Made by a program: the position numbers and the translations under genes. The notes under the pieces were generated by a model. The model made no database searches. It saw only the letters and a list, made by a program, of their open reading frames with translations, and was not told the origin of the DNA. 64,000 nt of DNA from Affinundibacterium amnicola (lineage in GTDB: Bacteria > Pseudomonadota > Gammaproteobacteria > Burkholderiales > Burkholderiaceae_D): the NCBI RefSeq assembly GCF_014284275.1, contig NZ_JACOFU010000002.1:819783-883782 (forward strand), in the 5' to 3' direction. Numbering within the stretch: the first letter of the stretch is position 1; the number at the start of each line of letters is the position of its first letter. This document shows positions 9,575-18,947 of the stretch, one piece after another.

Positions 9575-10207
9575 ATGAAATCTGCGATGTCTACCCCACC
9601 ACGTCCACCTGTTGCTGTCCCACATAATTTGTTTGAAGATGTGTTGGCAATTTTTACCGGAACCTTGCTGGTATCACTTGGTGTCGCACTATTTAATCAA
9701 GCTGAATTGTTCACTGGCGGCACCGCAGGGCTTGCGTTCTTAATTCATTACGCCAGCGATTACTCATTTGGTAGCGTATTTTTCGTATTGAACTTGCCGT
9801 TCTATTGGCTAGCCTGGAAACGTATGGGTTGGCGCTTCACGCTCAAAACTTTTATCTCGGTTGGCTTGGTGTCTGTCATGTCAGGCTTGCATCCTAAAAT
9901 GGTTCAACTAAGTCAACTCACACCGTTCTATGTCGCCTTAATTGGTGGTTCCTTAATGGGTGTCGGCTTTATCGTCTTGTTCCGCCATCAAGCTAGCTTG
10001 GGTGGCATTAATATCCTAACGCTCTATCTGCAAGAAAAACATGGCTTACGCGCTGGAAAAATGCAAATGGGTATTGATCTTTGCATCGTACTGGCATCGT
10101 TCTTACTTGTATCACCAATCGCGATGTTAGCTTCGGTCCTTGGCGCCGTCGTGTTAAATCTGGCAATTATGTTGAATCATCGTCCGGGTAGATACTTGGC
10201 TGTCTGA
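9575..10207 (+). CDS. YitT-family membrane protein
   Basis: Starting at the ATG at 9575 (a GTG at 9539 and an ATG at 9587 are alternatives; none has a good ribosome-binding site), the product has about 210 residues and five or six hydrophobic segments. The motif ELFTGGTAGLAFLIHY and the later RHQASLGGINILTLYL are the two characteristic glycine-rich loops of the YitT/DUF161 family. These are inner-membrane proteins of unsettled function, probably transporters. The short C-terminal DUF2179 domain seen in many Bacillus members is absent, as is usual in proteobacteria. Confidence 0.8.
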   Translation: MKSAMSTPPRPPVAVPHNLFEDVLAIFTGTLLVSLGVALFNQAELFTGGTAGLAFLIHYASDYSFGSVFFVLNLPFYWLAWKRMGWRFTLKTFISVGLVSVMSGLHPKMVQLSQLTPFYVALIGGSLMGVGFIVLFRHQASLGGINILTLYLQEKHGLRAGKMQMGIDLCIVLASFLLVSPIAMLASVLGAVVLNLAIMLNHRPGRYLAV

Positions 10208-10384
10208 TGCTGATCACATCAATTCACGTATATAAATTCATCTAAATTCATCTAAATTCGTTGGAATATTTCCTCTAAGTTTTGCCCATATTTAAAGCAG
10301 TGGCAAAATACCCGTGTAAAATCGGTGTGCTAAGCACCGCCTACAGAAGCGCTGCAATCCATCACTCCAACCGAGGAAACCCAG

Positions 10385-11509
10385 ATGAATCAAGTCGTCA
10401 TCAGCGGCACAGGTCTATACACGCCCACCGAATCGATCTCTAATCAAGAATTAATCGCCAGTTTTAACGCTTATGTTGCGCAATTCAACCAAAATAATGC
10501 CGCTGCCATTGCCGCCAGCGAAATCACCGCATTAGAACCATCAAGTGAAGCGTTTATTGAAAAAGCATCTGGTATCAAATCACGCTATGTGATCAATAAA
10601 GCGGGCGTACTGGATATCAACCGCATGGTGCCGCATATCGCCGAACGCAGCGATGATGAACCATCAATTATGTGTGAAATGGCAGTCGCCGCAGCCAAGC
10701 AAGCACTAGAACGTGCCGGTAAAACCGCAGCCGATGTCGATGCGGTAATTTGCGCAGCAAGCAATATGCAACGCGCATATCCAGCAATGGCAGTAGAAAT
10801 CCAAAACGCACTTGGTATCGATGGCTACGGCTACGACATCAATGTCGCTTGCTCATCAGCTACCTTTGGTATTCAAGCTGCGATGAGTGCCATCCAAAGT
10901 GGGCAAGCGCGCGCTGTCTTGGTCGTGAACCCTGAAATCACTAGCGGCCATTTGAACTGGCGTGATCGCGACAGTCATTTCATCTTTGGTGATGCCTGCA
11001 CCGCGATTCTATTAGAGCGTGCTGACCTAGCAACGTCTTCACACCAATTTGCGATTTTGGGAATGAAGCTAAAAACGCAATTCTCCAATAACATCCGCAA
11101 CAATTTCGGTTTTTTAAATCGTGCTGATGAGACTGGCGTTGGCAAAGTGGACAAATTATTTCGCCAACAAGGTCGCAAAGTATTTAAAGAAGTTTGTCCC
11201 ATGGCCGCCGAAACCATTACCACAACGGTTCAAGCTGCGGGCTTAGATGTGAATGCTGTTCAACGCTTTTGGTTACATCAAGCCAATTTGAATATGAATC
11301 TTTTAATTGCACGTTTGATTTTGGGACGTGATGCAACAACAGAAGAATCACCAACGATTCTCGATACCTATGCCAATACCTCCTCGGCTGGCTCCATCAT
11401 CGCTTTCCACAAACATCAAGATGATTTAGCGAAAGAAGCTATCGGTGTCATTTGTTCTTTTGGTGCCGGCTATTCGATAGGCTGTGTCGTGGTAAAAAAG
11501 CTCAGCTAA
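10385..11509 (+). CDS. FabH-like beta-ketoacyl-ACP synthase III
   Basis: A 374-residue thiolase-fold condensing enzyme. The KAS III triad is complete: Cys156 in [10 protein letters not shown], His298 in WLHQANLN, and Asn331 in YANTSS. It is longer than canonical FabH (about 320 aa) because of an insertion near residues 30-75 (FNAYVAQFN to KSRYV). This resembles the second FabH-type enzyme of pseudomonads, which condenses medium-chain acyl-CoA from beta-oxidation with malonyl-ACP. That substrate is family-based inference. A strong ribosome-binding site (GAGGAAA) precedes the start. The gene stands alone and ends at a terminator, so it is not part of a fatty-acid operon. Confidence 0.88.
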   Translation: MNQVVISGTGLYTPTESISNQELIASFNAYVAQFNQNNAAAIAASEITALEPSSEAFIEKASGIKSRYVINKAGVLDINRMVPHIAERSDDEPSIMCEMAVAAAKQALERAGKTAADVDAVICAASNMQRAYPAMAVEIQNALGIDGYGYDINVACSSATFGIQAAMSAIQSGQARAVLVVNPEITSGHLNWRDRDSHFIFGDACTAILLERADLATSSHQFAILGMKLKTQFSNNIRNNFGFLNRADETGVGKVDKLFRQQGRKVFKEVCPMAAETITTTVQAAGLDVNAVQRFWLHQANLNMNLLIARLILGRDATTEESPTILDTYANTSSAGSIIAFHKHQDDLAKEAIGVICSFGAGYSIGCVVVKKLS

Positions 11510-11530
11510 GGTCTACTTTATTTCATCAAC

Positions 11531-11565
11531 AAAAAAGCGCCAGCCCTTCAAGGCTGGCGCTTTTT
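11531..11565. terminator. Bidirectional terminator between convergent genes
   Basis: A perfect 9-bp GC-rich stem (GCGCCAGCC / GGCTGGCGC) with a 6-nt loop has A6 on its left and T5 on its right. It can stop the synthase transcript on the plus strand and the DsbA-like transcript on the minus strand. Confidence 0.92.
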
Positions 11566-11579
11566 CTTAGAGCTTCAGA

Positions 11580-12290
11580 TTATTTCGCTGCATTAGCTTT
11601 ATCTTTTTGTGCAGTAGCGACTAACCAATCCAAAACAGGGAACAAGGCTTGATTCGCTTGTTCTTCACTAGGGCGTCCATGTTCGCTACCAGCCATTGAT
11701 GGCGAAGTTTGAAAACGCCCATCAACGATCAAGGTCGGCCAAGAGTTAATTTCGTAATCGGACATCACGCGTGGAGCACGCGCTTGCTTCGTTTTGATCG
11801 TAAAAGAATTATAGGCACTGAAAAACGCAGCCTTATCAATCGACGTTTTATTGATGAAATCACGTACTTGCTCATCGGTCATCAAACGATTGCGCTGAGC
11901 GTGATAAGCATCGAAAACTTGATTTTGTAATTCATCTGCCTTACCTATTGCATCAAGCGCAAAGAATAATTTTTGCTGCGTTTCCGCACCCGGGTTCAGA
12001 ACATGAATACGTTTAAATGAAATTTTATCGCCCTGCTTTTTCACCCATTCCGCAAGGCTAGGTTCCAGGTGATGACAGAAGTGACAATAGTAAGCAAAAA
12101 ATTCGATGACTTCGATTTTATTCCCCGCATTGGCTGCTTGCGGTTGCGATAGCAATCGATATTCCTTACCCGCTTCTGGTTTAAGAATGCTGGCATGGGT
12201 AGTCAGGTTCAGCAAACCCAAACCTGTTCCTGCCATGAATTGTGAAAAGCGACGTCTGTTGATTTGTATAGGCGACATATTTTTATCCAT
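11580..12290 (-). CDS. DsbA-family thiol:disulfide oxidoreductase
   Basis: About 236 residues from the ATG at 12290 (other starts: TTG 12302, ATG 12278). The N-terminus carries RRRFSQFMAGTGLGLLNL, a twin-arginine-like or Sec export signal. The thioredoxin fold has the active site CHFC within EFFAYYCHFCHHLEP and the cis-proline in NSWPTL. It should act in the periplasm as a disulfide donor. The CHFC dipeptide differs from the CPHC of E. coli DsbA, so its redox potential may differ. No DsbB is adjacent. Confidence 0.88.
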   Translation of the reverse strand: MDKNMSPIQINRRRFSQFMAGTGLGLLNLTTHASILKPEAGKEYRLLSQPQAANAGNKIEVIEFFAYYCHFCHHLEPSLAEWVKKQGDKISFKRIHVLNPGAETQQKLFFALDAIGKADELQNQVFDAYHAQRNRLMTDEQVRDFINKTSIDKAAFFSAYNSFTIKTKQARAPRVMSDYEINSWPTLIVDGRFQTSPSMAGSEHGRPSEEQANQALFPVLDWLVATAQKDKANAAK

Positions 12291-12342
12291 AGAAGCAAAC
12301 AAAAAAGTCAGTATAAACGCAAATGCCGATTCAGGTCAGCGC

Positions 12343-13977
12343 TTAAGAGTGACGTTTAACACCTATCCACGCGCCATATGCAGGCAAGGATAAGCGTGCA
12401 TCGTCCTTCTGCCCCGCTAAGCCATGACCAGTTAAGGCGATGGCGTCTTGAATTAGGGGCCACTCGAAGCTTTGCGCTTGTGAGGATAAATTAAATACAG
12501 CCACCAAAGGCGGGGCGCCGTCAGATTGCCGACTCAATGCCAGTAAAGGTTCTGGCACATCATAAAACTGAATATCGCCACGCAAAAGTTGCGGGATACT
12601 CTTACGCCAGCGCATCACGCGACGCGCAAAATGCAAAGCTGATTCTGAATCTTTATCTTGCTCTGCAACAGCCAAAGCTAGATGCTCTTCTGGTACTGGC
12701 AACCAGGGCTTGGCGACAGAAAATCCAGCATTCTGTTCGGCACTATCCCAAACCATCGGCGTGCGGCATCCATCTCTGCCTTTGGATTCGGGCCAAAAAG
12801 TAATACCAACAGGGTCTTGTAAATCTTCGTAGCTAAGCACAGCTTCGGTCAATCCAAGTTCATCACCTTGATATAAACAAGGCGTGCCTTTTAATGCCAA
12901 TTGTAAGGTCAAAATCATCTTCGCAAATGCTGGCCCTGCATCGCGCCCGCCCCAACGGGTATTCACACGCACCACATCGTGATTGCCTACTGACCACGAG
13001 GCACAAGCATCTTTAACACGAGTCTCAAACGCTTCGACCTGACGCCGTATATGCGCAGCAGAAAATTCTGTGGTCAACAAATTAAAGCTATACGCCATGT
13101 GCAAACGTTGATCACCTTCGGTATATTGCGCCATCACTTCGAGCGCATCGTCCGCACCGACTTCACCAATCGAAATTGCTTGATACTCGTCCAGCAAAAC
13201 GCGGACTTTTTCTAAGAAAATCAAATTCTCTGGACGAGAATTATCAAACACATGGGCTTGCATGCCATACGGGTTCGAAGCTGCAACATTGACTGTATTG
13301 CGTTTTTCCGCGACTGGATTATCCCGCAATTGCTGATCATGAAAATGATAAATACAGGCATCCATACGGAAACCATCGACCCCACGCTCCAGCCAGAATC
13401 GCATGTTTTCCAGATGCGCTTGCTGCACTTCTGGGTGATGAAAATTCATATCCGGCTGGCTCGTGAGAAAATTATGCAGATAATATTGGCAGCGACGCGT
13501 ATCCCACTGCCACGCGGAACCACCAAAAATCGATAACCAATTATTCGGTGGAGTGCCATCGGTTTTTGGATCTGCCCAGACATACCAATCTGCTTTAGGA
13601 TTGTGGCGATTGCTGCGACTTTCGATAAACCAAGGGTGGGTCTCTGCTGTATGTGACAAGACTTGATCGATCATTAGCTTCAAACCTAATGCATGCGCGC
13701 GCGCGATCAAGGCATCGAAATCAGACAAGCTACCGAACAAAGGATCAACATCGCAATAATCTGCAACATCGTAACCAAAATCTTTCATCGGCGAAGTAAA
13801 AAATGGTGAGATCCAAACGATGTCCACGCCAAGACTGGCAATGTAGTCTAATTTCTCAGTAATTCCTGGCAGATCACCAATTCCGTCACCATTACTGTCT
13901 TTAAAACTACGCGGATAAACTTGATAGATGACGGCTTCGCGCCACCAATTTGGATTCTGAGAAGACATAAGATGCAT
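12343..13977 (-). CDS. GH13 alpha-glucosidase (oligo-1,6-glucosidase type), cytoplasmic
   Basis: A 544-residue GH13 enzyme without a signal peptide (WWREAVIYQVYPRSF start). The catalytic residues are visible: nucleophile Asp206 in DGFRMDAC, acid/base Glu272 in ISIGEVG, and Asp334 in VGNHDVVR. The SNGDGIGDL loop is typical of the exo-acting alpha-glucosidase group. It would release glucose from the ends of imported maltodextrins. Two nearby ATGs (13977, 13968) are possible starts. It follows the GH65 and pgmB genes on the same strand, but a terminator at 14058-14091 lies between, so it may be expressed separately or by read-through. Confidence 0.9.
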   Translation of the reverse strand: MHLMSSQNPNWWREAVIYQVYPRSFKDSNGDGIGDLPGITEKLDYIASLGVDIVWISPFFTSPMKDFGYDVADYCDVDPLFGSLSDFDALIARAHALGLKLMIDQVLSHTAETHPWFIESRSNRHNPKADWYVWADPKTDGTPPNNWLSIFGGSAWQWDTRRCQYYLHNFLTSQPDMNFHHPEVQQAHLENMRFWLERGVDGFRMDACIYHFHDQQLRDNPVAEKRNTVNVAASNPYGMQAHVFDNSRPENLIFLEKVRVLLDEYQAISIGEVGADDALEVMAQYTEGDQRLHMAYSFNLLTTEFSAAHIRRQVEAFETRVKDACASWSVGNHDVVRVNTRWGGRDAGPAFAKMILTLQLALKGTPCLYQGDELGLTEAVLSYEDLQDPVGITFWPESKGRDGCRTPMVWDSAEQNAGFSVAKPWLPVPEEHLALAVAEQDKDSESALHFARRVMRWRKSIPQLLRGDIQFYDVPEPLLALSRQSDGAPPLVAVFNLSSQAQSFEWPLIQDAIALTGHGLAGQKDDARLSLPAYGAWIGVKRHS

Positions 13978-14305
13978 TGCGATTCGACAAATGAAAATAA
14001 TACGAAAGACCGTTGTTGGCTAAATGCATTCCCGCAACAACTGAGCAGATACCAGATAAAAAAAGCCCCTCACTTACTCTCGTAAGGAGGGAGCCGAAAC
14101 TCATCACCGAGCTGATTACCCCTCCGATGTGAGCAAGAAATACAGTACTAGACTTCAAATAAAATCAACACAAAATCATCGCTTTTTGCAGGCTACCTAT
14201 TTCCGTCATTCAGCGAGAAAAAACATCGCATGTAATTGAATTACACTAAATTTGTTTCCTCACTTTTAACCTTATCACTCAATTCTTGAGAAAGCAATTC
14301 TAAAT
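13978..14305. other. Intergenic region between GH65 and GH13 genes
   Basis: It holds a terminator (14058-14091) and a small perfect palindrome, TGTAATT-G-AATTACA, at 14231-14245, which could be a binding site or chance AT-rich symmetry. No gene and no copy of the maltose operator were found here. Confidence 0.4.
14058..14091 (-). terminator. Terminator after the GH65 gene
   Basis: Read on the minus strand, a two-part stem (GAGGG... CCCTC and CTTAC/GTAAG, with one bulged base) closes a 4-nt loop and is followed by a T7 run (the A-run 14058-14064). It lies about 215 bp after the GH65 stop codon and 80 bp before the GH13 start. Confidence 0.75.
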
Positions 14306-16618
14306 TTAACGAGCAACAGTCAAAATTTGACGCGCTTGTAATTTTTTCTCAGCGCCCAAAACCCTCAAGCGCAATCCAATATCCGATTCATTTTCAATAA
14401 TAATTGCATTTGCCGCAACAGACACTTTCAACAAGGCACCACGGAAAGTAATACGGAAAGAATAGCCCTGCCACTGCTTAGGTAAACTAGGGTTTAAATG
14501 CAGAGCGCCTTGTTGCACGCGCACACCGCCAAAGCCTTCAACCACGGACATCCAAGTGCCGGCCATCGACGTGATATGCAAGCCATCATCAGTATCGTGG
14601 TTGTAATCATCGAGATCCAAACGCGCAGTCCGCAGATAAAATTTGTACGCCAAATCTTCATATCCCAGCGACGACGCCAAGATAGAATGAATACACGGCG
14701 ACAGCGAAGATTCATGCACGGTCAAAGGCTCATAGAAATCAAAATTTTTCTTGAGTGTCTCTTTGTTGTAGTTCGCTTCAAAGGTATAAATGCCCTGCAA
14801 AACATCGGCTTGCTTGATGTAGCACGAGCGCAAAATTCTATCCCATGACCAGTTTTTATGAATTGGATATTCGCCTTTAGGAATCGCTGACATCGGCAAC
14901 AATTCTTTATCCATAAAACCATCGTGCTGAATAAACACGCCGGTTGGCGCATCGACTGGCAAAACAATTTTTGCGGCAACATCGGCCCAGATCGTTTCCT
15001 CGTCTTCGTGCCCGCCCAATTGGGTCTTCGCTACGATTTCGGCGTAGCGCACTGGATCGCTCGCTTTGACTTGGGCTAAAGACTCGCGTGTGTAATTCAG
15101 AGTCCATTGCGCCAACAAATTGGTGTACCAATTATTGTTGACGTTGTTTTCGTATTCATTTGGCCCCGTCACACCCAACATGATGTAGCCATTACGACGG
15201 TCTGACCATTGCACGCGTTGACGCCAAAAACGAGAAATCGCGATCAAGACTTCTAGTCCGTATTCCGCCAGATAGCCAAGATCACCCGTGTGATTGATGT
15301 AGTTGTAAATCGCAAAACTCATCGCGCCATTACGGTGAATTTCTTCGAAGGTAATTTCCCATTCGTTATGACACTCTTCGCCATTGATGGTCACCATAGG
15401 ATACAAGGCAGCGCCATGTTTGAAGCCCAGCTTGGCGGCATTCTCGATCGCGCGACCAAGATGCTTGTAGCGATACACGAGCAATTGACGTGCGACTTTA
15501 GGGTCCGCAGTTTTCAAATAGAACGGTAAACAATATGCTTCGGTATCCCAGTAAGTGACGCCGCCGTATTTCTCGCCGGTGAAGCCTTTCGGGCCGATGT
15601 TCAAGCGTTCATCTTCACCTGTATAGGTTTGATTCATTTGCAGAATATTGAAGCGGATCGCTTGCTGGGCGGCGACATCGCCATCAATCGTGATATCGCA
15701 TTCCGCCCATTTTTTCGCCCATGCTGCACGCTGCTCGCTCAGCATTTTTTCAAAGCCTTTTACCTGAGCAGCCGCTGCACTTGCTTGTGCTGTGGTTTGT
15801 ATCGTCGCTTTCTCTGCATACAGTGATGAAATCACGGCGACGTATTTAATCAAGCTAACAGACTGCCCCTGCGCGATATCAACATGCACGATATTTGCGA
15901 CAAATTTTTCTTTCGATACAGGTTCAGCTTGTAAAGCCTGAGGCGCGCCATCAATTTCCAAAGATAATGAAAATGCTGTCGCTACATGAAATGCTGTCTT
16001 CTTTGTTTCGCCCGTAATCGCTGCAACACCGGCTTCTGCTGTACGTGAAATCTCCACCCAAAACTGTTCATCGTAGTTGGAGTCTTGATTCACTACATTC
16101 AAATCCAGCAAAGGCGTAAAAGTCAGTTTTCCGCTGAAATTCAAAGCTTTAACCGTATAACGAATCACCGCATTGTCAGTATCAACAATGCTAGTAAAAC
16201 GCGTAGACTGCACTTCGATTTGCTTACCTGATGCCAGAGTCGCCACAAAGCTGCGTTGCAAGAGTCCTTCTTGCATGTTCAATACACGCTTAAAATTCGC
16301 TACGCTAGCGGTTGCCAAATCAAGTTCTTCGCCATCGACGTTGACATTAATACCTATCCAATTGGTCGCATTGAGCACCTTCGCGAAATATTCTGGATAA
16401 CCGTTTTTCCACCAGCCGACACGCGTTTTATCTGGGTAATAAACGCCAGCCACATAGCTACCGCGCAAACTGCTGCCGCTATATTTTTCTTCAAAATTAG
16501 CGCGCTGGCCCATCTTGCCATTGCCTATCGAAAAGATACTTTCGGAGATACGATGCAAAGCAGGATCAAAGCCTTCTTCGATAATATTCCACGGGTCTTT
16601 TTTGATGTAATCTCTCAT
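14306..16618 (-). CDS. GH65 maltose phosphorylase-type enzyme
   Basis: A 770-residue family GH65 protein. The general acid is Glu488 in the motif TGPNEY; the surrounding VNNNWYTN and the KYGGVTYWDTEAYCLPF segment are diagnostic. The family splits alpha-linked glucose disaccharides with inorganic phosphate, giving beta-glucose 1-phosphate and glucose. The adjacent beta-phosphoglucomutase gene makes maltose the likely substrate, although trehalose or kojibiose phosphorylases share the fold. There is no signal peptide, so it acts in the cytoplasm. It follows pgmB by 208 bp, in which a palindromic repeat sits. It is likely controlled by the operators at 17611-17656. Confidence 0.88.
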   Translation of the reverse strand: MRDYIKKDPWNIIEEGFDPALHRISESIFSIGNGKMGQRANFEEKYSGSSLRGSYVAGVYYPDKTRVGWWKNGYPEYFAKVLNATNWIGINVNVDGEELDLATASVANFKRVLNMQEGLLQRSFVATLASGKQIEVQSTRFTSIVDTDNAVIRYTVKALNFSGKLTFTPLLDLNVVNQDSNYDEQFWVEISRTAEAGVAAITGETKKTAFHVATAFSLSLEIDGAPQALQAEPVSKEKFVANIVHVDIAQGQSVSLIKYVAVISSLYAEKATIQTTAQASAAAAQVKGFEKMLSEQRAAWAKKWAECDITIDGDVAAQQAIRFNILQMNQTYTGEDERLNIGPKGFTGEKYGGVTYWDTEAYCLPFYLKTADPKVARQLLVYRYKHLGRAIENAAKLGFKHGAALYPMVTINGEECHNEWEITFEEIHRNGAMSFAIYNYINHTGDLGYLAEYGLEVLIAISRFWRQRVQWSDRRNGYIMLGVTGPNEYENNVNNNWYTNLLAQWTLNYTRESLAQVKASDPVRYAEIVAKTQLGGHEDEETIWADVAAKIVLPVDAPTGVFIQHDGFMDKELLPMSAIPKGEYPIHKNWSWDRILRSCYIKQADVLQGIYTFEANYNKETLKKNFDFYEPLTVHESSLSPCIHSILASSLGYEDLAYKFYLRTARLDLDDYNHDTDDGLHITSMAGTWMSVVEGFGGVRVQQGALHLNPSLPKQWQGYSFRITFRGALLKVSVAANAIIIENESDIGLRLRVLGAEKKLQARQILTVAR

Positions 16619-16756
16619 TGCTATTTCGTCCGTCTTGGTTTATTCGTTGACTGTTTTTTGGCTATTTTTGTGACTGCTTTTTGTGACTATTTGTGCTTCT
16701 CGCCCATCCCCTTCTAGACATAGCCTATCTACACAAGTCAGAGCGCCACTAAAAGT

Positions 16757-16884
16757 CCCCTCCCTTTCAAGGGGGAGGGCTAGGGTGGGAATGGGTTATA
16801 GTGAGGCAATCAGCAACCTATGTCGCTCAGCTAAAACCCATCCCCAACCCAGCCTTCCCCATTTCATAAAACTTCGTGGGAAGG
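16757..16884. repeat. Palindromic interspersed repeat overlapping the 3' end of pgmB
   Basis: Two GC-rich arms face each other. One is at 16772-16797 and the other at 16835-16860; they match at 22 of 26 positions as inverted copies. Each arm is preceded by its own short hairpin (CCCTCCC with GGGAGGG on the left, CCTTCCC with GGGAAGG on the right). The composition is far more G/C-rich and strand-biased than the surroundings. This form is like small non-coding palindromic repeats scattered in Burkholderiales genomes. The right part lies inside the pgmB coding sequence. Confidence 0.75.
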
Positions 16885-17549
16885 AGTATTTCATCGCGCG
16901 CCAACACATCTGCGATGCTCAAGCCCGCAAAGTTCGGCAACACCAAATTCGCCTGATCCAATACCGCAGCACTCCCGATACCCACCACTTTCATGCCAGC
17001 GTTACGTGCCGCCTGCACACCTGCCACCGCGTCTTCAAACACAATGCACGCGCTAGCAGGTACCGCTAATTCTTCCGCCGCTTTTAAGAACACTTCAGGA
17101 TCTGGTTTGGCTTTACTAACTTTATTGCCATCAACAATCGCATCGAATTGATCGAGCAACTGTATGCGCTCCAAAATCAAGACCGCATTTTTACTTGCCG
17201 ATCCCAGCGCCACTTTGATACCCTGCGCGCGCACTGAAGTCAAAAACTCCGCAGCACCTGGCAAAATCTCCTCCGACCCGATTTGCTGTATGTATTCCAG
17301 ATACCAGCCATTCTTACGCACCAAAGCCGCATCAAATTCCGCGTCATCAAGTTGCTTACCACCCAAGCGCAAAATCAATTTCAAAGACTCAACCCGACTG
17401 ACACCTTTAAGCTGCTCATTGTCATGCTCAGTAAAATCAAAACCCAAACTATTCGCCAAGCGCTTCCAAGCCAGATAGTGATACTTCGCGGTATCCACAA
17501 TCACACCATCGAGGTCAAAAATGCAGGCTGGTTTCATAGACTTACTCAT
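16827..17549 (-). CDS. pgmB: Beta-phosphoglucomutase
   Basis: A 240-residue HAD-superfamily protein that converts beta-glucose 1-phosphate to glucose 6-phosphate. The phosphorylated aspartate motif FDLDGVIVDT lies at residues 11-20. Numbered from the second ATG (17537) the two aspartates become Asp8 and Asp10, as in the Lactococcus enzyme, so that start is an alternative. GSASKN, SKAKPDPEVF and FEDAVAGVQAA complete the HAD motifs. It forms the natural pair with the GH65 phosphorylase. The last 15-20 residues (ending KAGLGMGFS) are encoded by the palindromic repeat at 16757-16884 and are probably not ancestral. Confidence 0.93.
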   Translation of the reverse strand: MSKSMKPACIFDLDGVIVDTAKYHYLAWKRLANSLGFDFTEHDNEQLKGVSRVESLKLILRLGGKQLDDAEFDAALVRKNGWYLEYIQQIGSEEILPGAAEFLTSVRAQGIKVALGSASKNAVLILERIQLLDQFDAIVDGNKVSKAKPDPEVFLKAAEELAVPASACIVFEDAVAGVQAARNAGMKVVGIGSAAVLDQANLVLPNFAGLSIADVLARDEILLPTKFYEMGKAGLGMGFS

Positions 17550-17610
17550 CTTCTGGAAAATTAAAAAGCGCTAATTGAATGATTTTTTGAAAACTTTTAA
17601 GGGATTAATT

Positions 17611-17656
17611 CAAAGCGCTTTGGATTGATTTCCAGTTTAATTCAAAGCGCTTTGAA
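17611..17656. promoter_or_regulatory. Paired LacI-type operators upstream of pgmB
   Basis: Two copies of CAAAGCGCTTTG occur at 17611-17622 and 17643-17654, the second inside the perfect palindrome TTCAAAGCGCTTTGAA (17641-17656). Their centres are 32 bp apart, about three helical turns, so dimers would bind on the same face. Both are preceded by TTAATT. A weaker third core (AAGCGCT at 17566-17572) sits 20 bp before the pgmB start. The CG-centred palindrome is the form recognised by LacI-family repressors. The same core is found before the TonB receptor gene. The rest of 17550-17852 shows no gene. Confidence 0.85.
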
Positions 17657-17852
17657 AAGTAAAGCAAAAAACGCGAGGTTTTGTTGTTTTGTGGAATTGG
17701 AGGGATGAAGTGCGCTTTGGGCTAAGGGCGATATCAATACCCAATCGGTGTTACAAGACTCTCCGAGCATTTGAAGCATCATTGTGATTTTTACATTTAT
17801 GTGTTAACTTCAGTTTCTTTCACATTAAAACAAGTAAGGCGTCGCGAGCCAA

Positions 17853-18872
17853 ATGTCACTTCCCACAGCTGTTTTCCTCGACACCAGCATACTAGCTGGC
17901 CAGCAGTACAACTTCTCTTCGACCGCCCTTACGACGTTCATTCCCTTAGCCCAGAAACACACTTTGAAGCTCCTGTTACCTGAACCAACAGAGAGCGAAG
18001 TGATGCGTCAGATCCGCGAACGTTCACAAGAAGCACTAAAGGCACTCGAAGACGCGCGGCGGAAGGCTCCATTCTTGGCTAAGTGGAAGCACTTCCCTCT
18101 AAAGCAAACTTCATACATTGCCGACAGGGAGGTCATGCGCATAGCTAAAACTGAATGGGAAGAATTCCTAAAGAATTTCAATCTCATCAAACTCGACTAT
18201 AGCAGCGTTAATCTAGCAACTGTTATGCAGTGGTATGACCGCATTACCCCTCCATTTCGGGAGGGGAAGAAGCGAAAAGAGTTTCCTGACGCCTTCGCAA
18301 TCGCAATCATCGAAGCACACGCACTCAAGACGGGAGACACCATAGCCGTAGTGTCTGAAGACACAGACATGAAGTTTGCATGTGACCGCTTTCCCTCGCT
18401 GCTGTATTTCAAATCACTTCCTGCACTAACTGAATTATTGCTTAGCGACAGCGAGAAACTCGATAAGATCCGTAAGTCCCTCCTCGATGACTTAAGCGCA
18501 CTCGAAGAAGCCGCATTCAATTCAGCTAATGAACTTGGCTACTATCACGGAGACCGTGAGTACAAGGTAAAAAGAACAAAGCTGCACGGGGTCTCTGTTT
18601 ACGATGTTCGCGTAGTCGGGATCGGAGCAGGTGAATGCACCATAACCTTTGATTGCGAGCTTGAAGCGGAGCATCTGCTCGAATGGAGCCATTGGGACTA
18701 CTACCGCGACGAATATCACGAAGAGGAAGCTTGGGTAAATGAAAATGCTTCATTCGGCGGCACGGCGAAGGTTGCACTTGATCCAAAAACAGGTGCTATT
18801 GCCAACGTAACGTATTTCGATTTGGAAACTGGTGATATTGAAGTCAATGAGAGTCCACGGCGGAGATGGTGA
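17853..18872 (+). CDS. PIN-domain protein with an uncharacterised C-terminal domain
   Basis: A 339-residue soluble protein. Residues 1-185 look like a PIN nuclease domain of the former DUF4935 group. Acidic residues are placed as expected: Asp10 in VFLDTSILA, Glu47/Glu49, Asp146 in EFPDAFAIAII, and Asp170/Asp172 in VVSEDTD. Residues 200-339 are beta-rich and acidic (HWDYYRDEYHEEEAW); I do not recognise them. Stand-alone PIN proteins of this kind could cleave RNA, but no antitoxin gene is adjacent. The gene sits alone between the maltose operators and an esterase-like gene. Confidence 0.65.
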   Translation: MSLPTAVFLDTSILAGQQYNFSSTALTTFIPLAQKHTLKLLLPEPTESEVMRQIRERSQEALKALEDARRKAPFLAKWKHFPLKQTSYIADREVMRIAKTEWEEFLKNFNLIKLDYSSVNLATVMQWYDRITPPFREGKKRKEFPDAFAIAIIEAHALKTGDTIAVVSEDTDMKFACDRFPSLLYFKSLPALTELLLSDSEKLDKIRKSLLDDLSALEEAAFNSANELGYYHGDREYKVKRTKLHGVSVYDVRVVGIGAGECTITFDCELEAEHLLEWSHWDYYRDEYHEEEAWVNENASFGGTAKVALDPKTGAIANVTYFDLETGDIEVNESPRRRW

Positions 18873-18947
18873 CGTCGCCCCCTGTTCCGTCGAAAGGGAC
18901 GTCCATATCAAACATTAGACCTAAAATTACACAACCCCAATCAAACA

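Noticed and set aside
10234..10260. Ten-base direct repeat (AAATTCATCT type) upstream of the FabH-like gene
   Set aside because: Fewer than three units in an AT-rich region; too weak to support a function.
14231..14245. TGTAATTGAATTACA palindrome as a regulator site
   Set aside because: It lies in the probable 3' untranslated part of the GH65 transcript and is AT-rich; chance symmetry is plausible.
17853..18872. Toxin-antitoxin pair around the PIN gene
   Set aside because: No small antitoxin-like ORF is adjacent and the protein is twice the size of VapC toxins.
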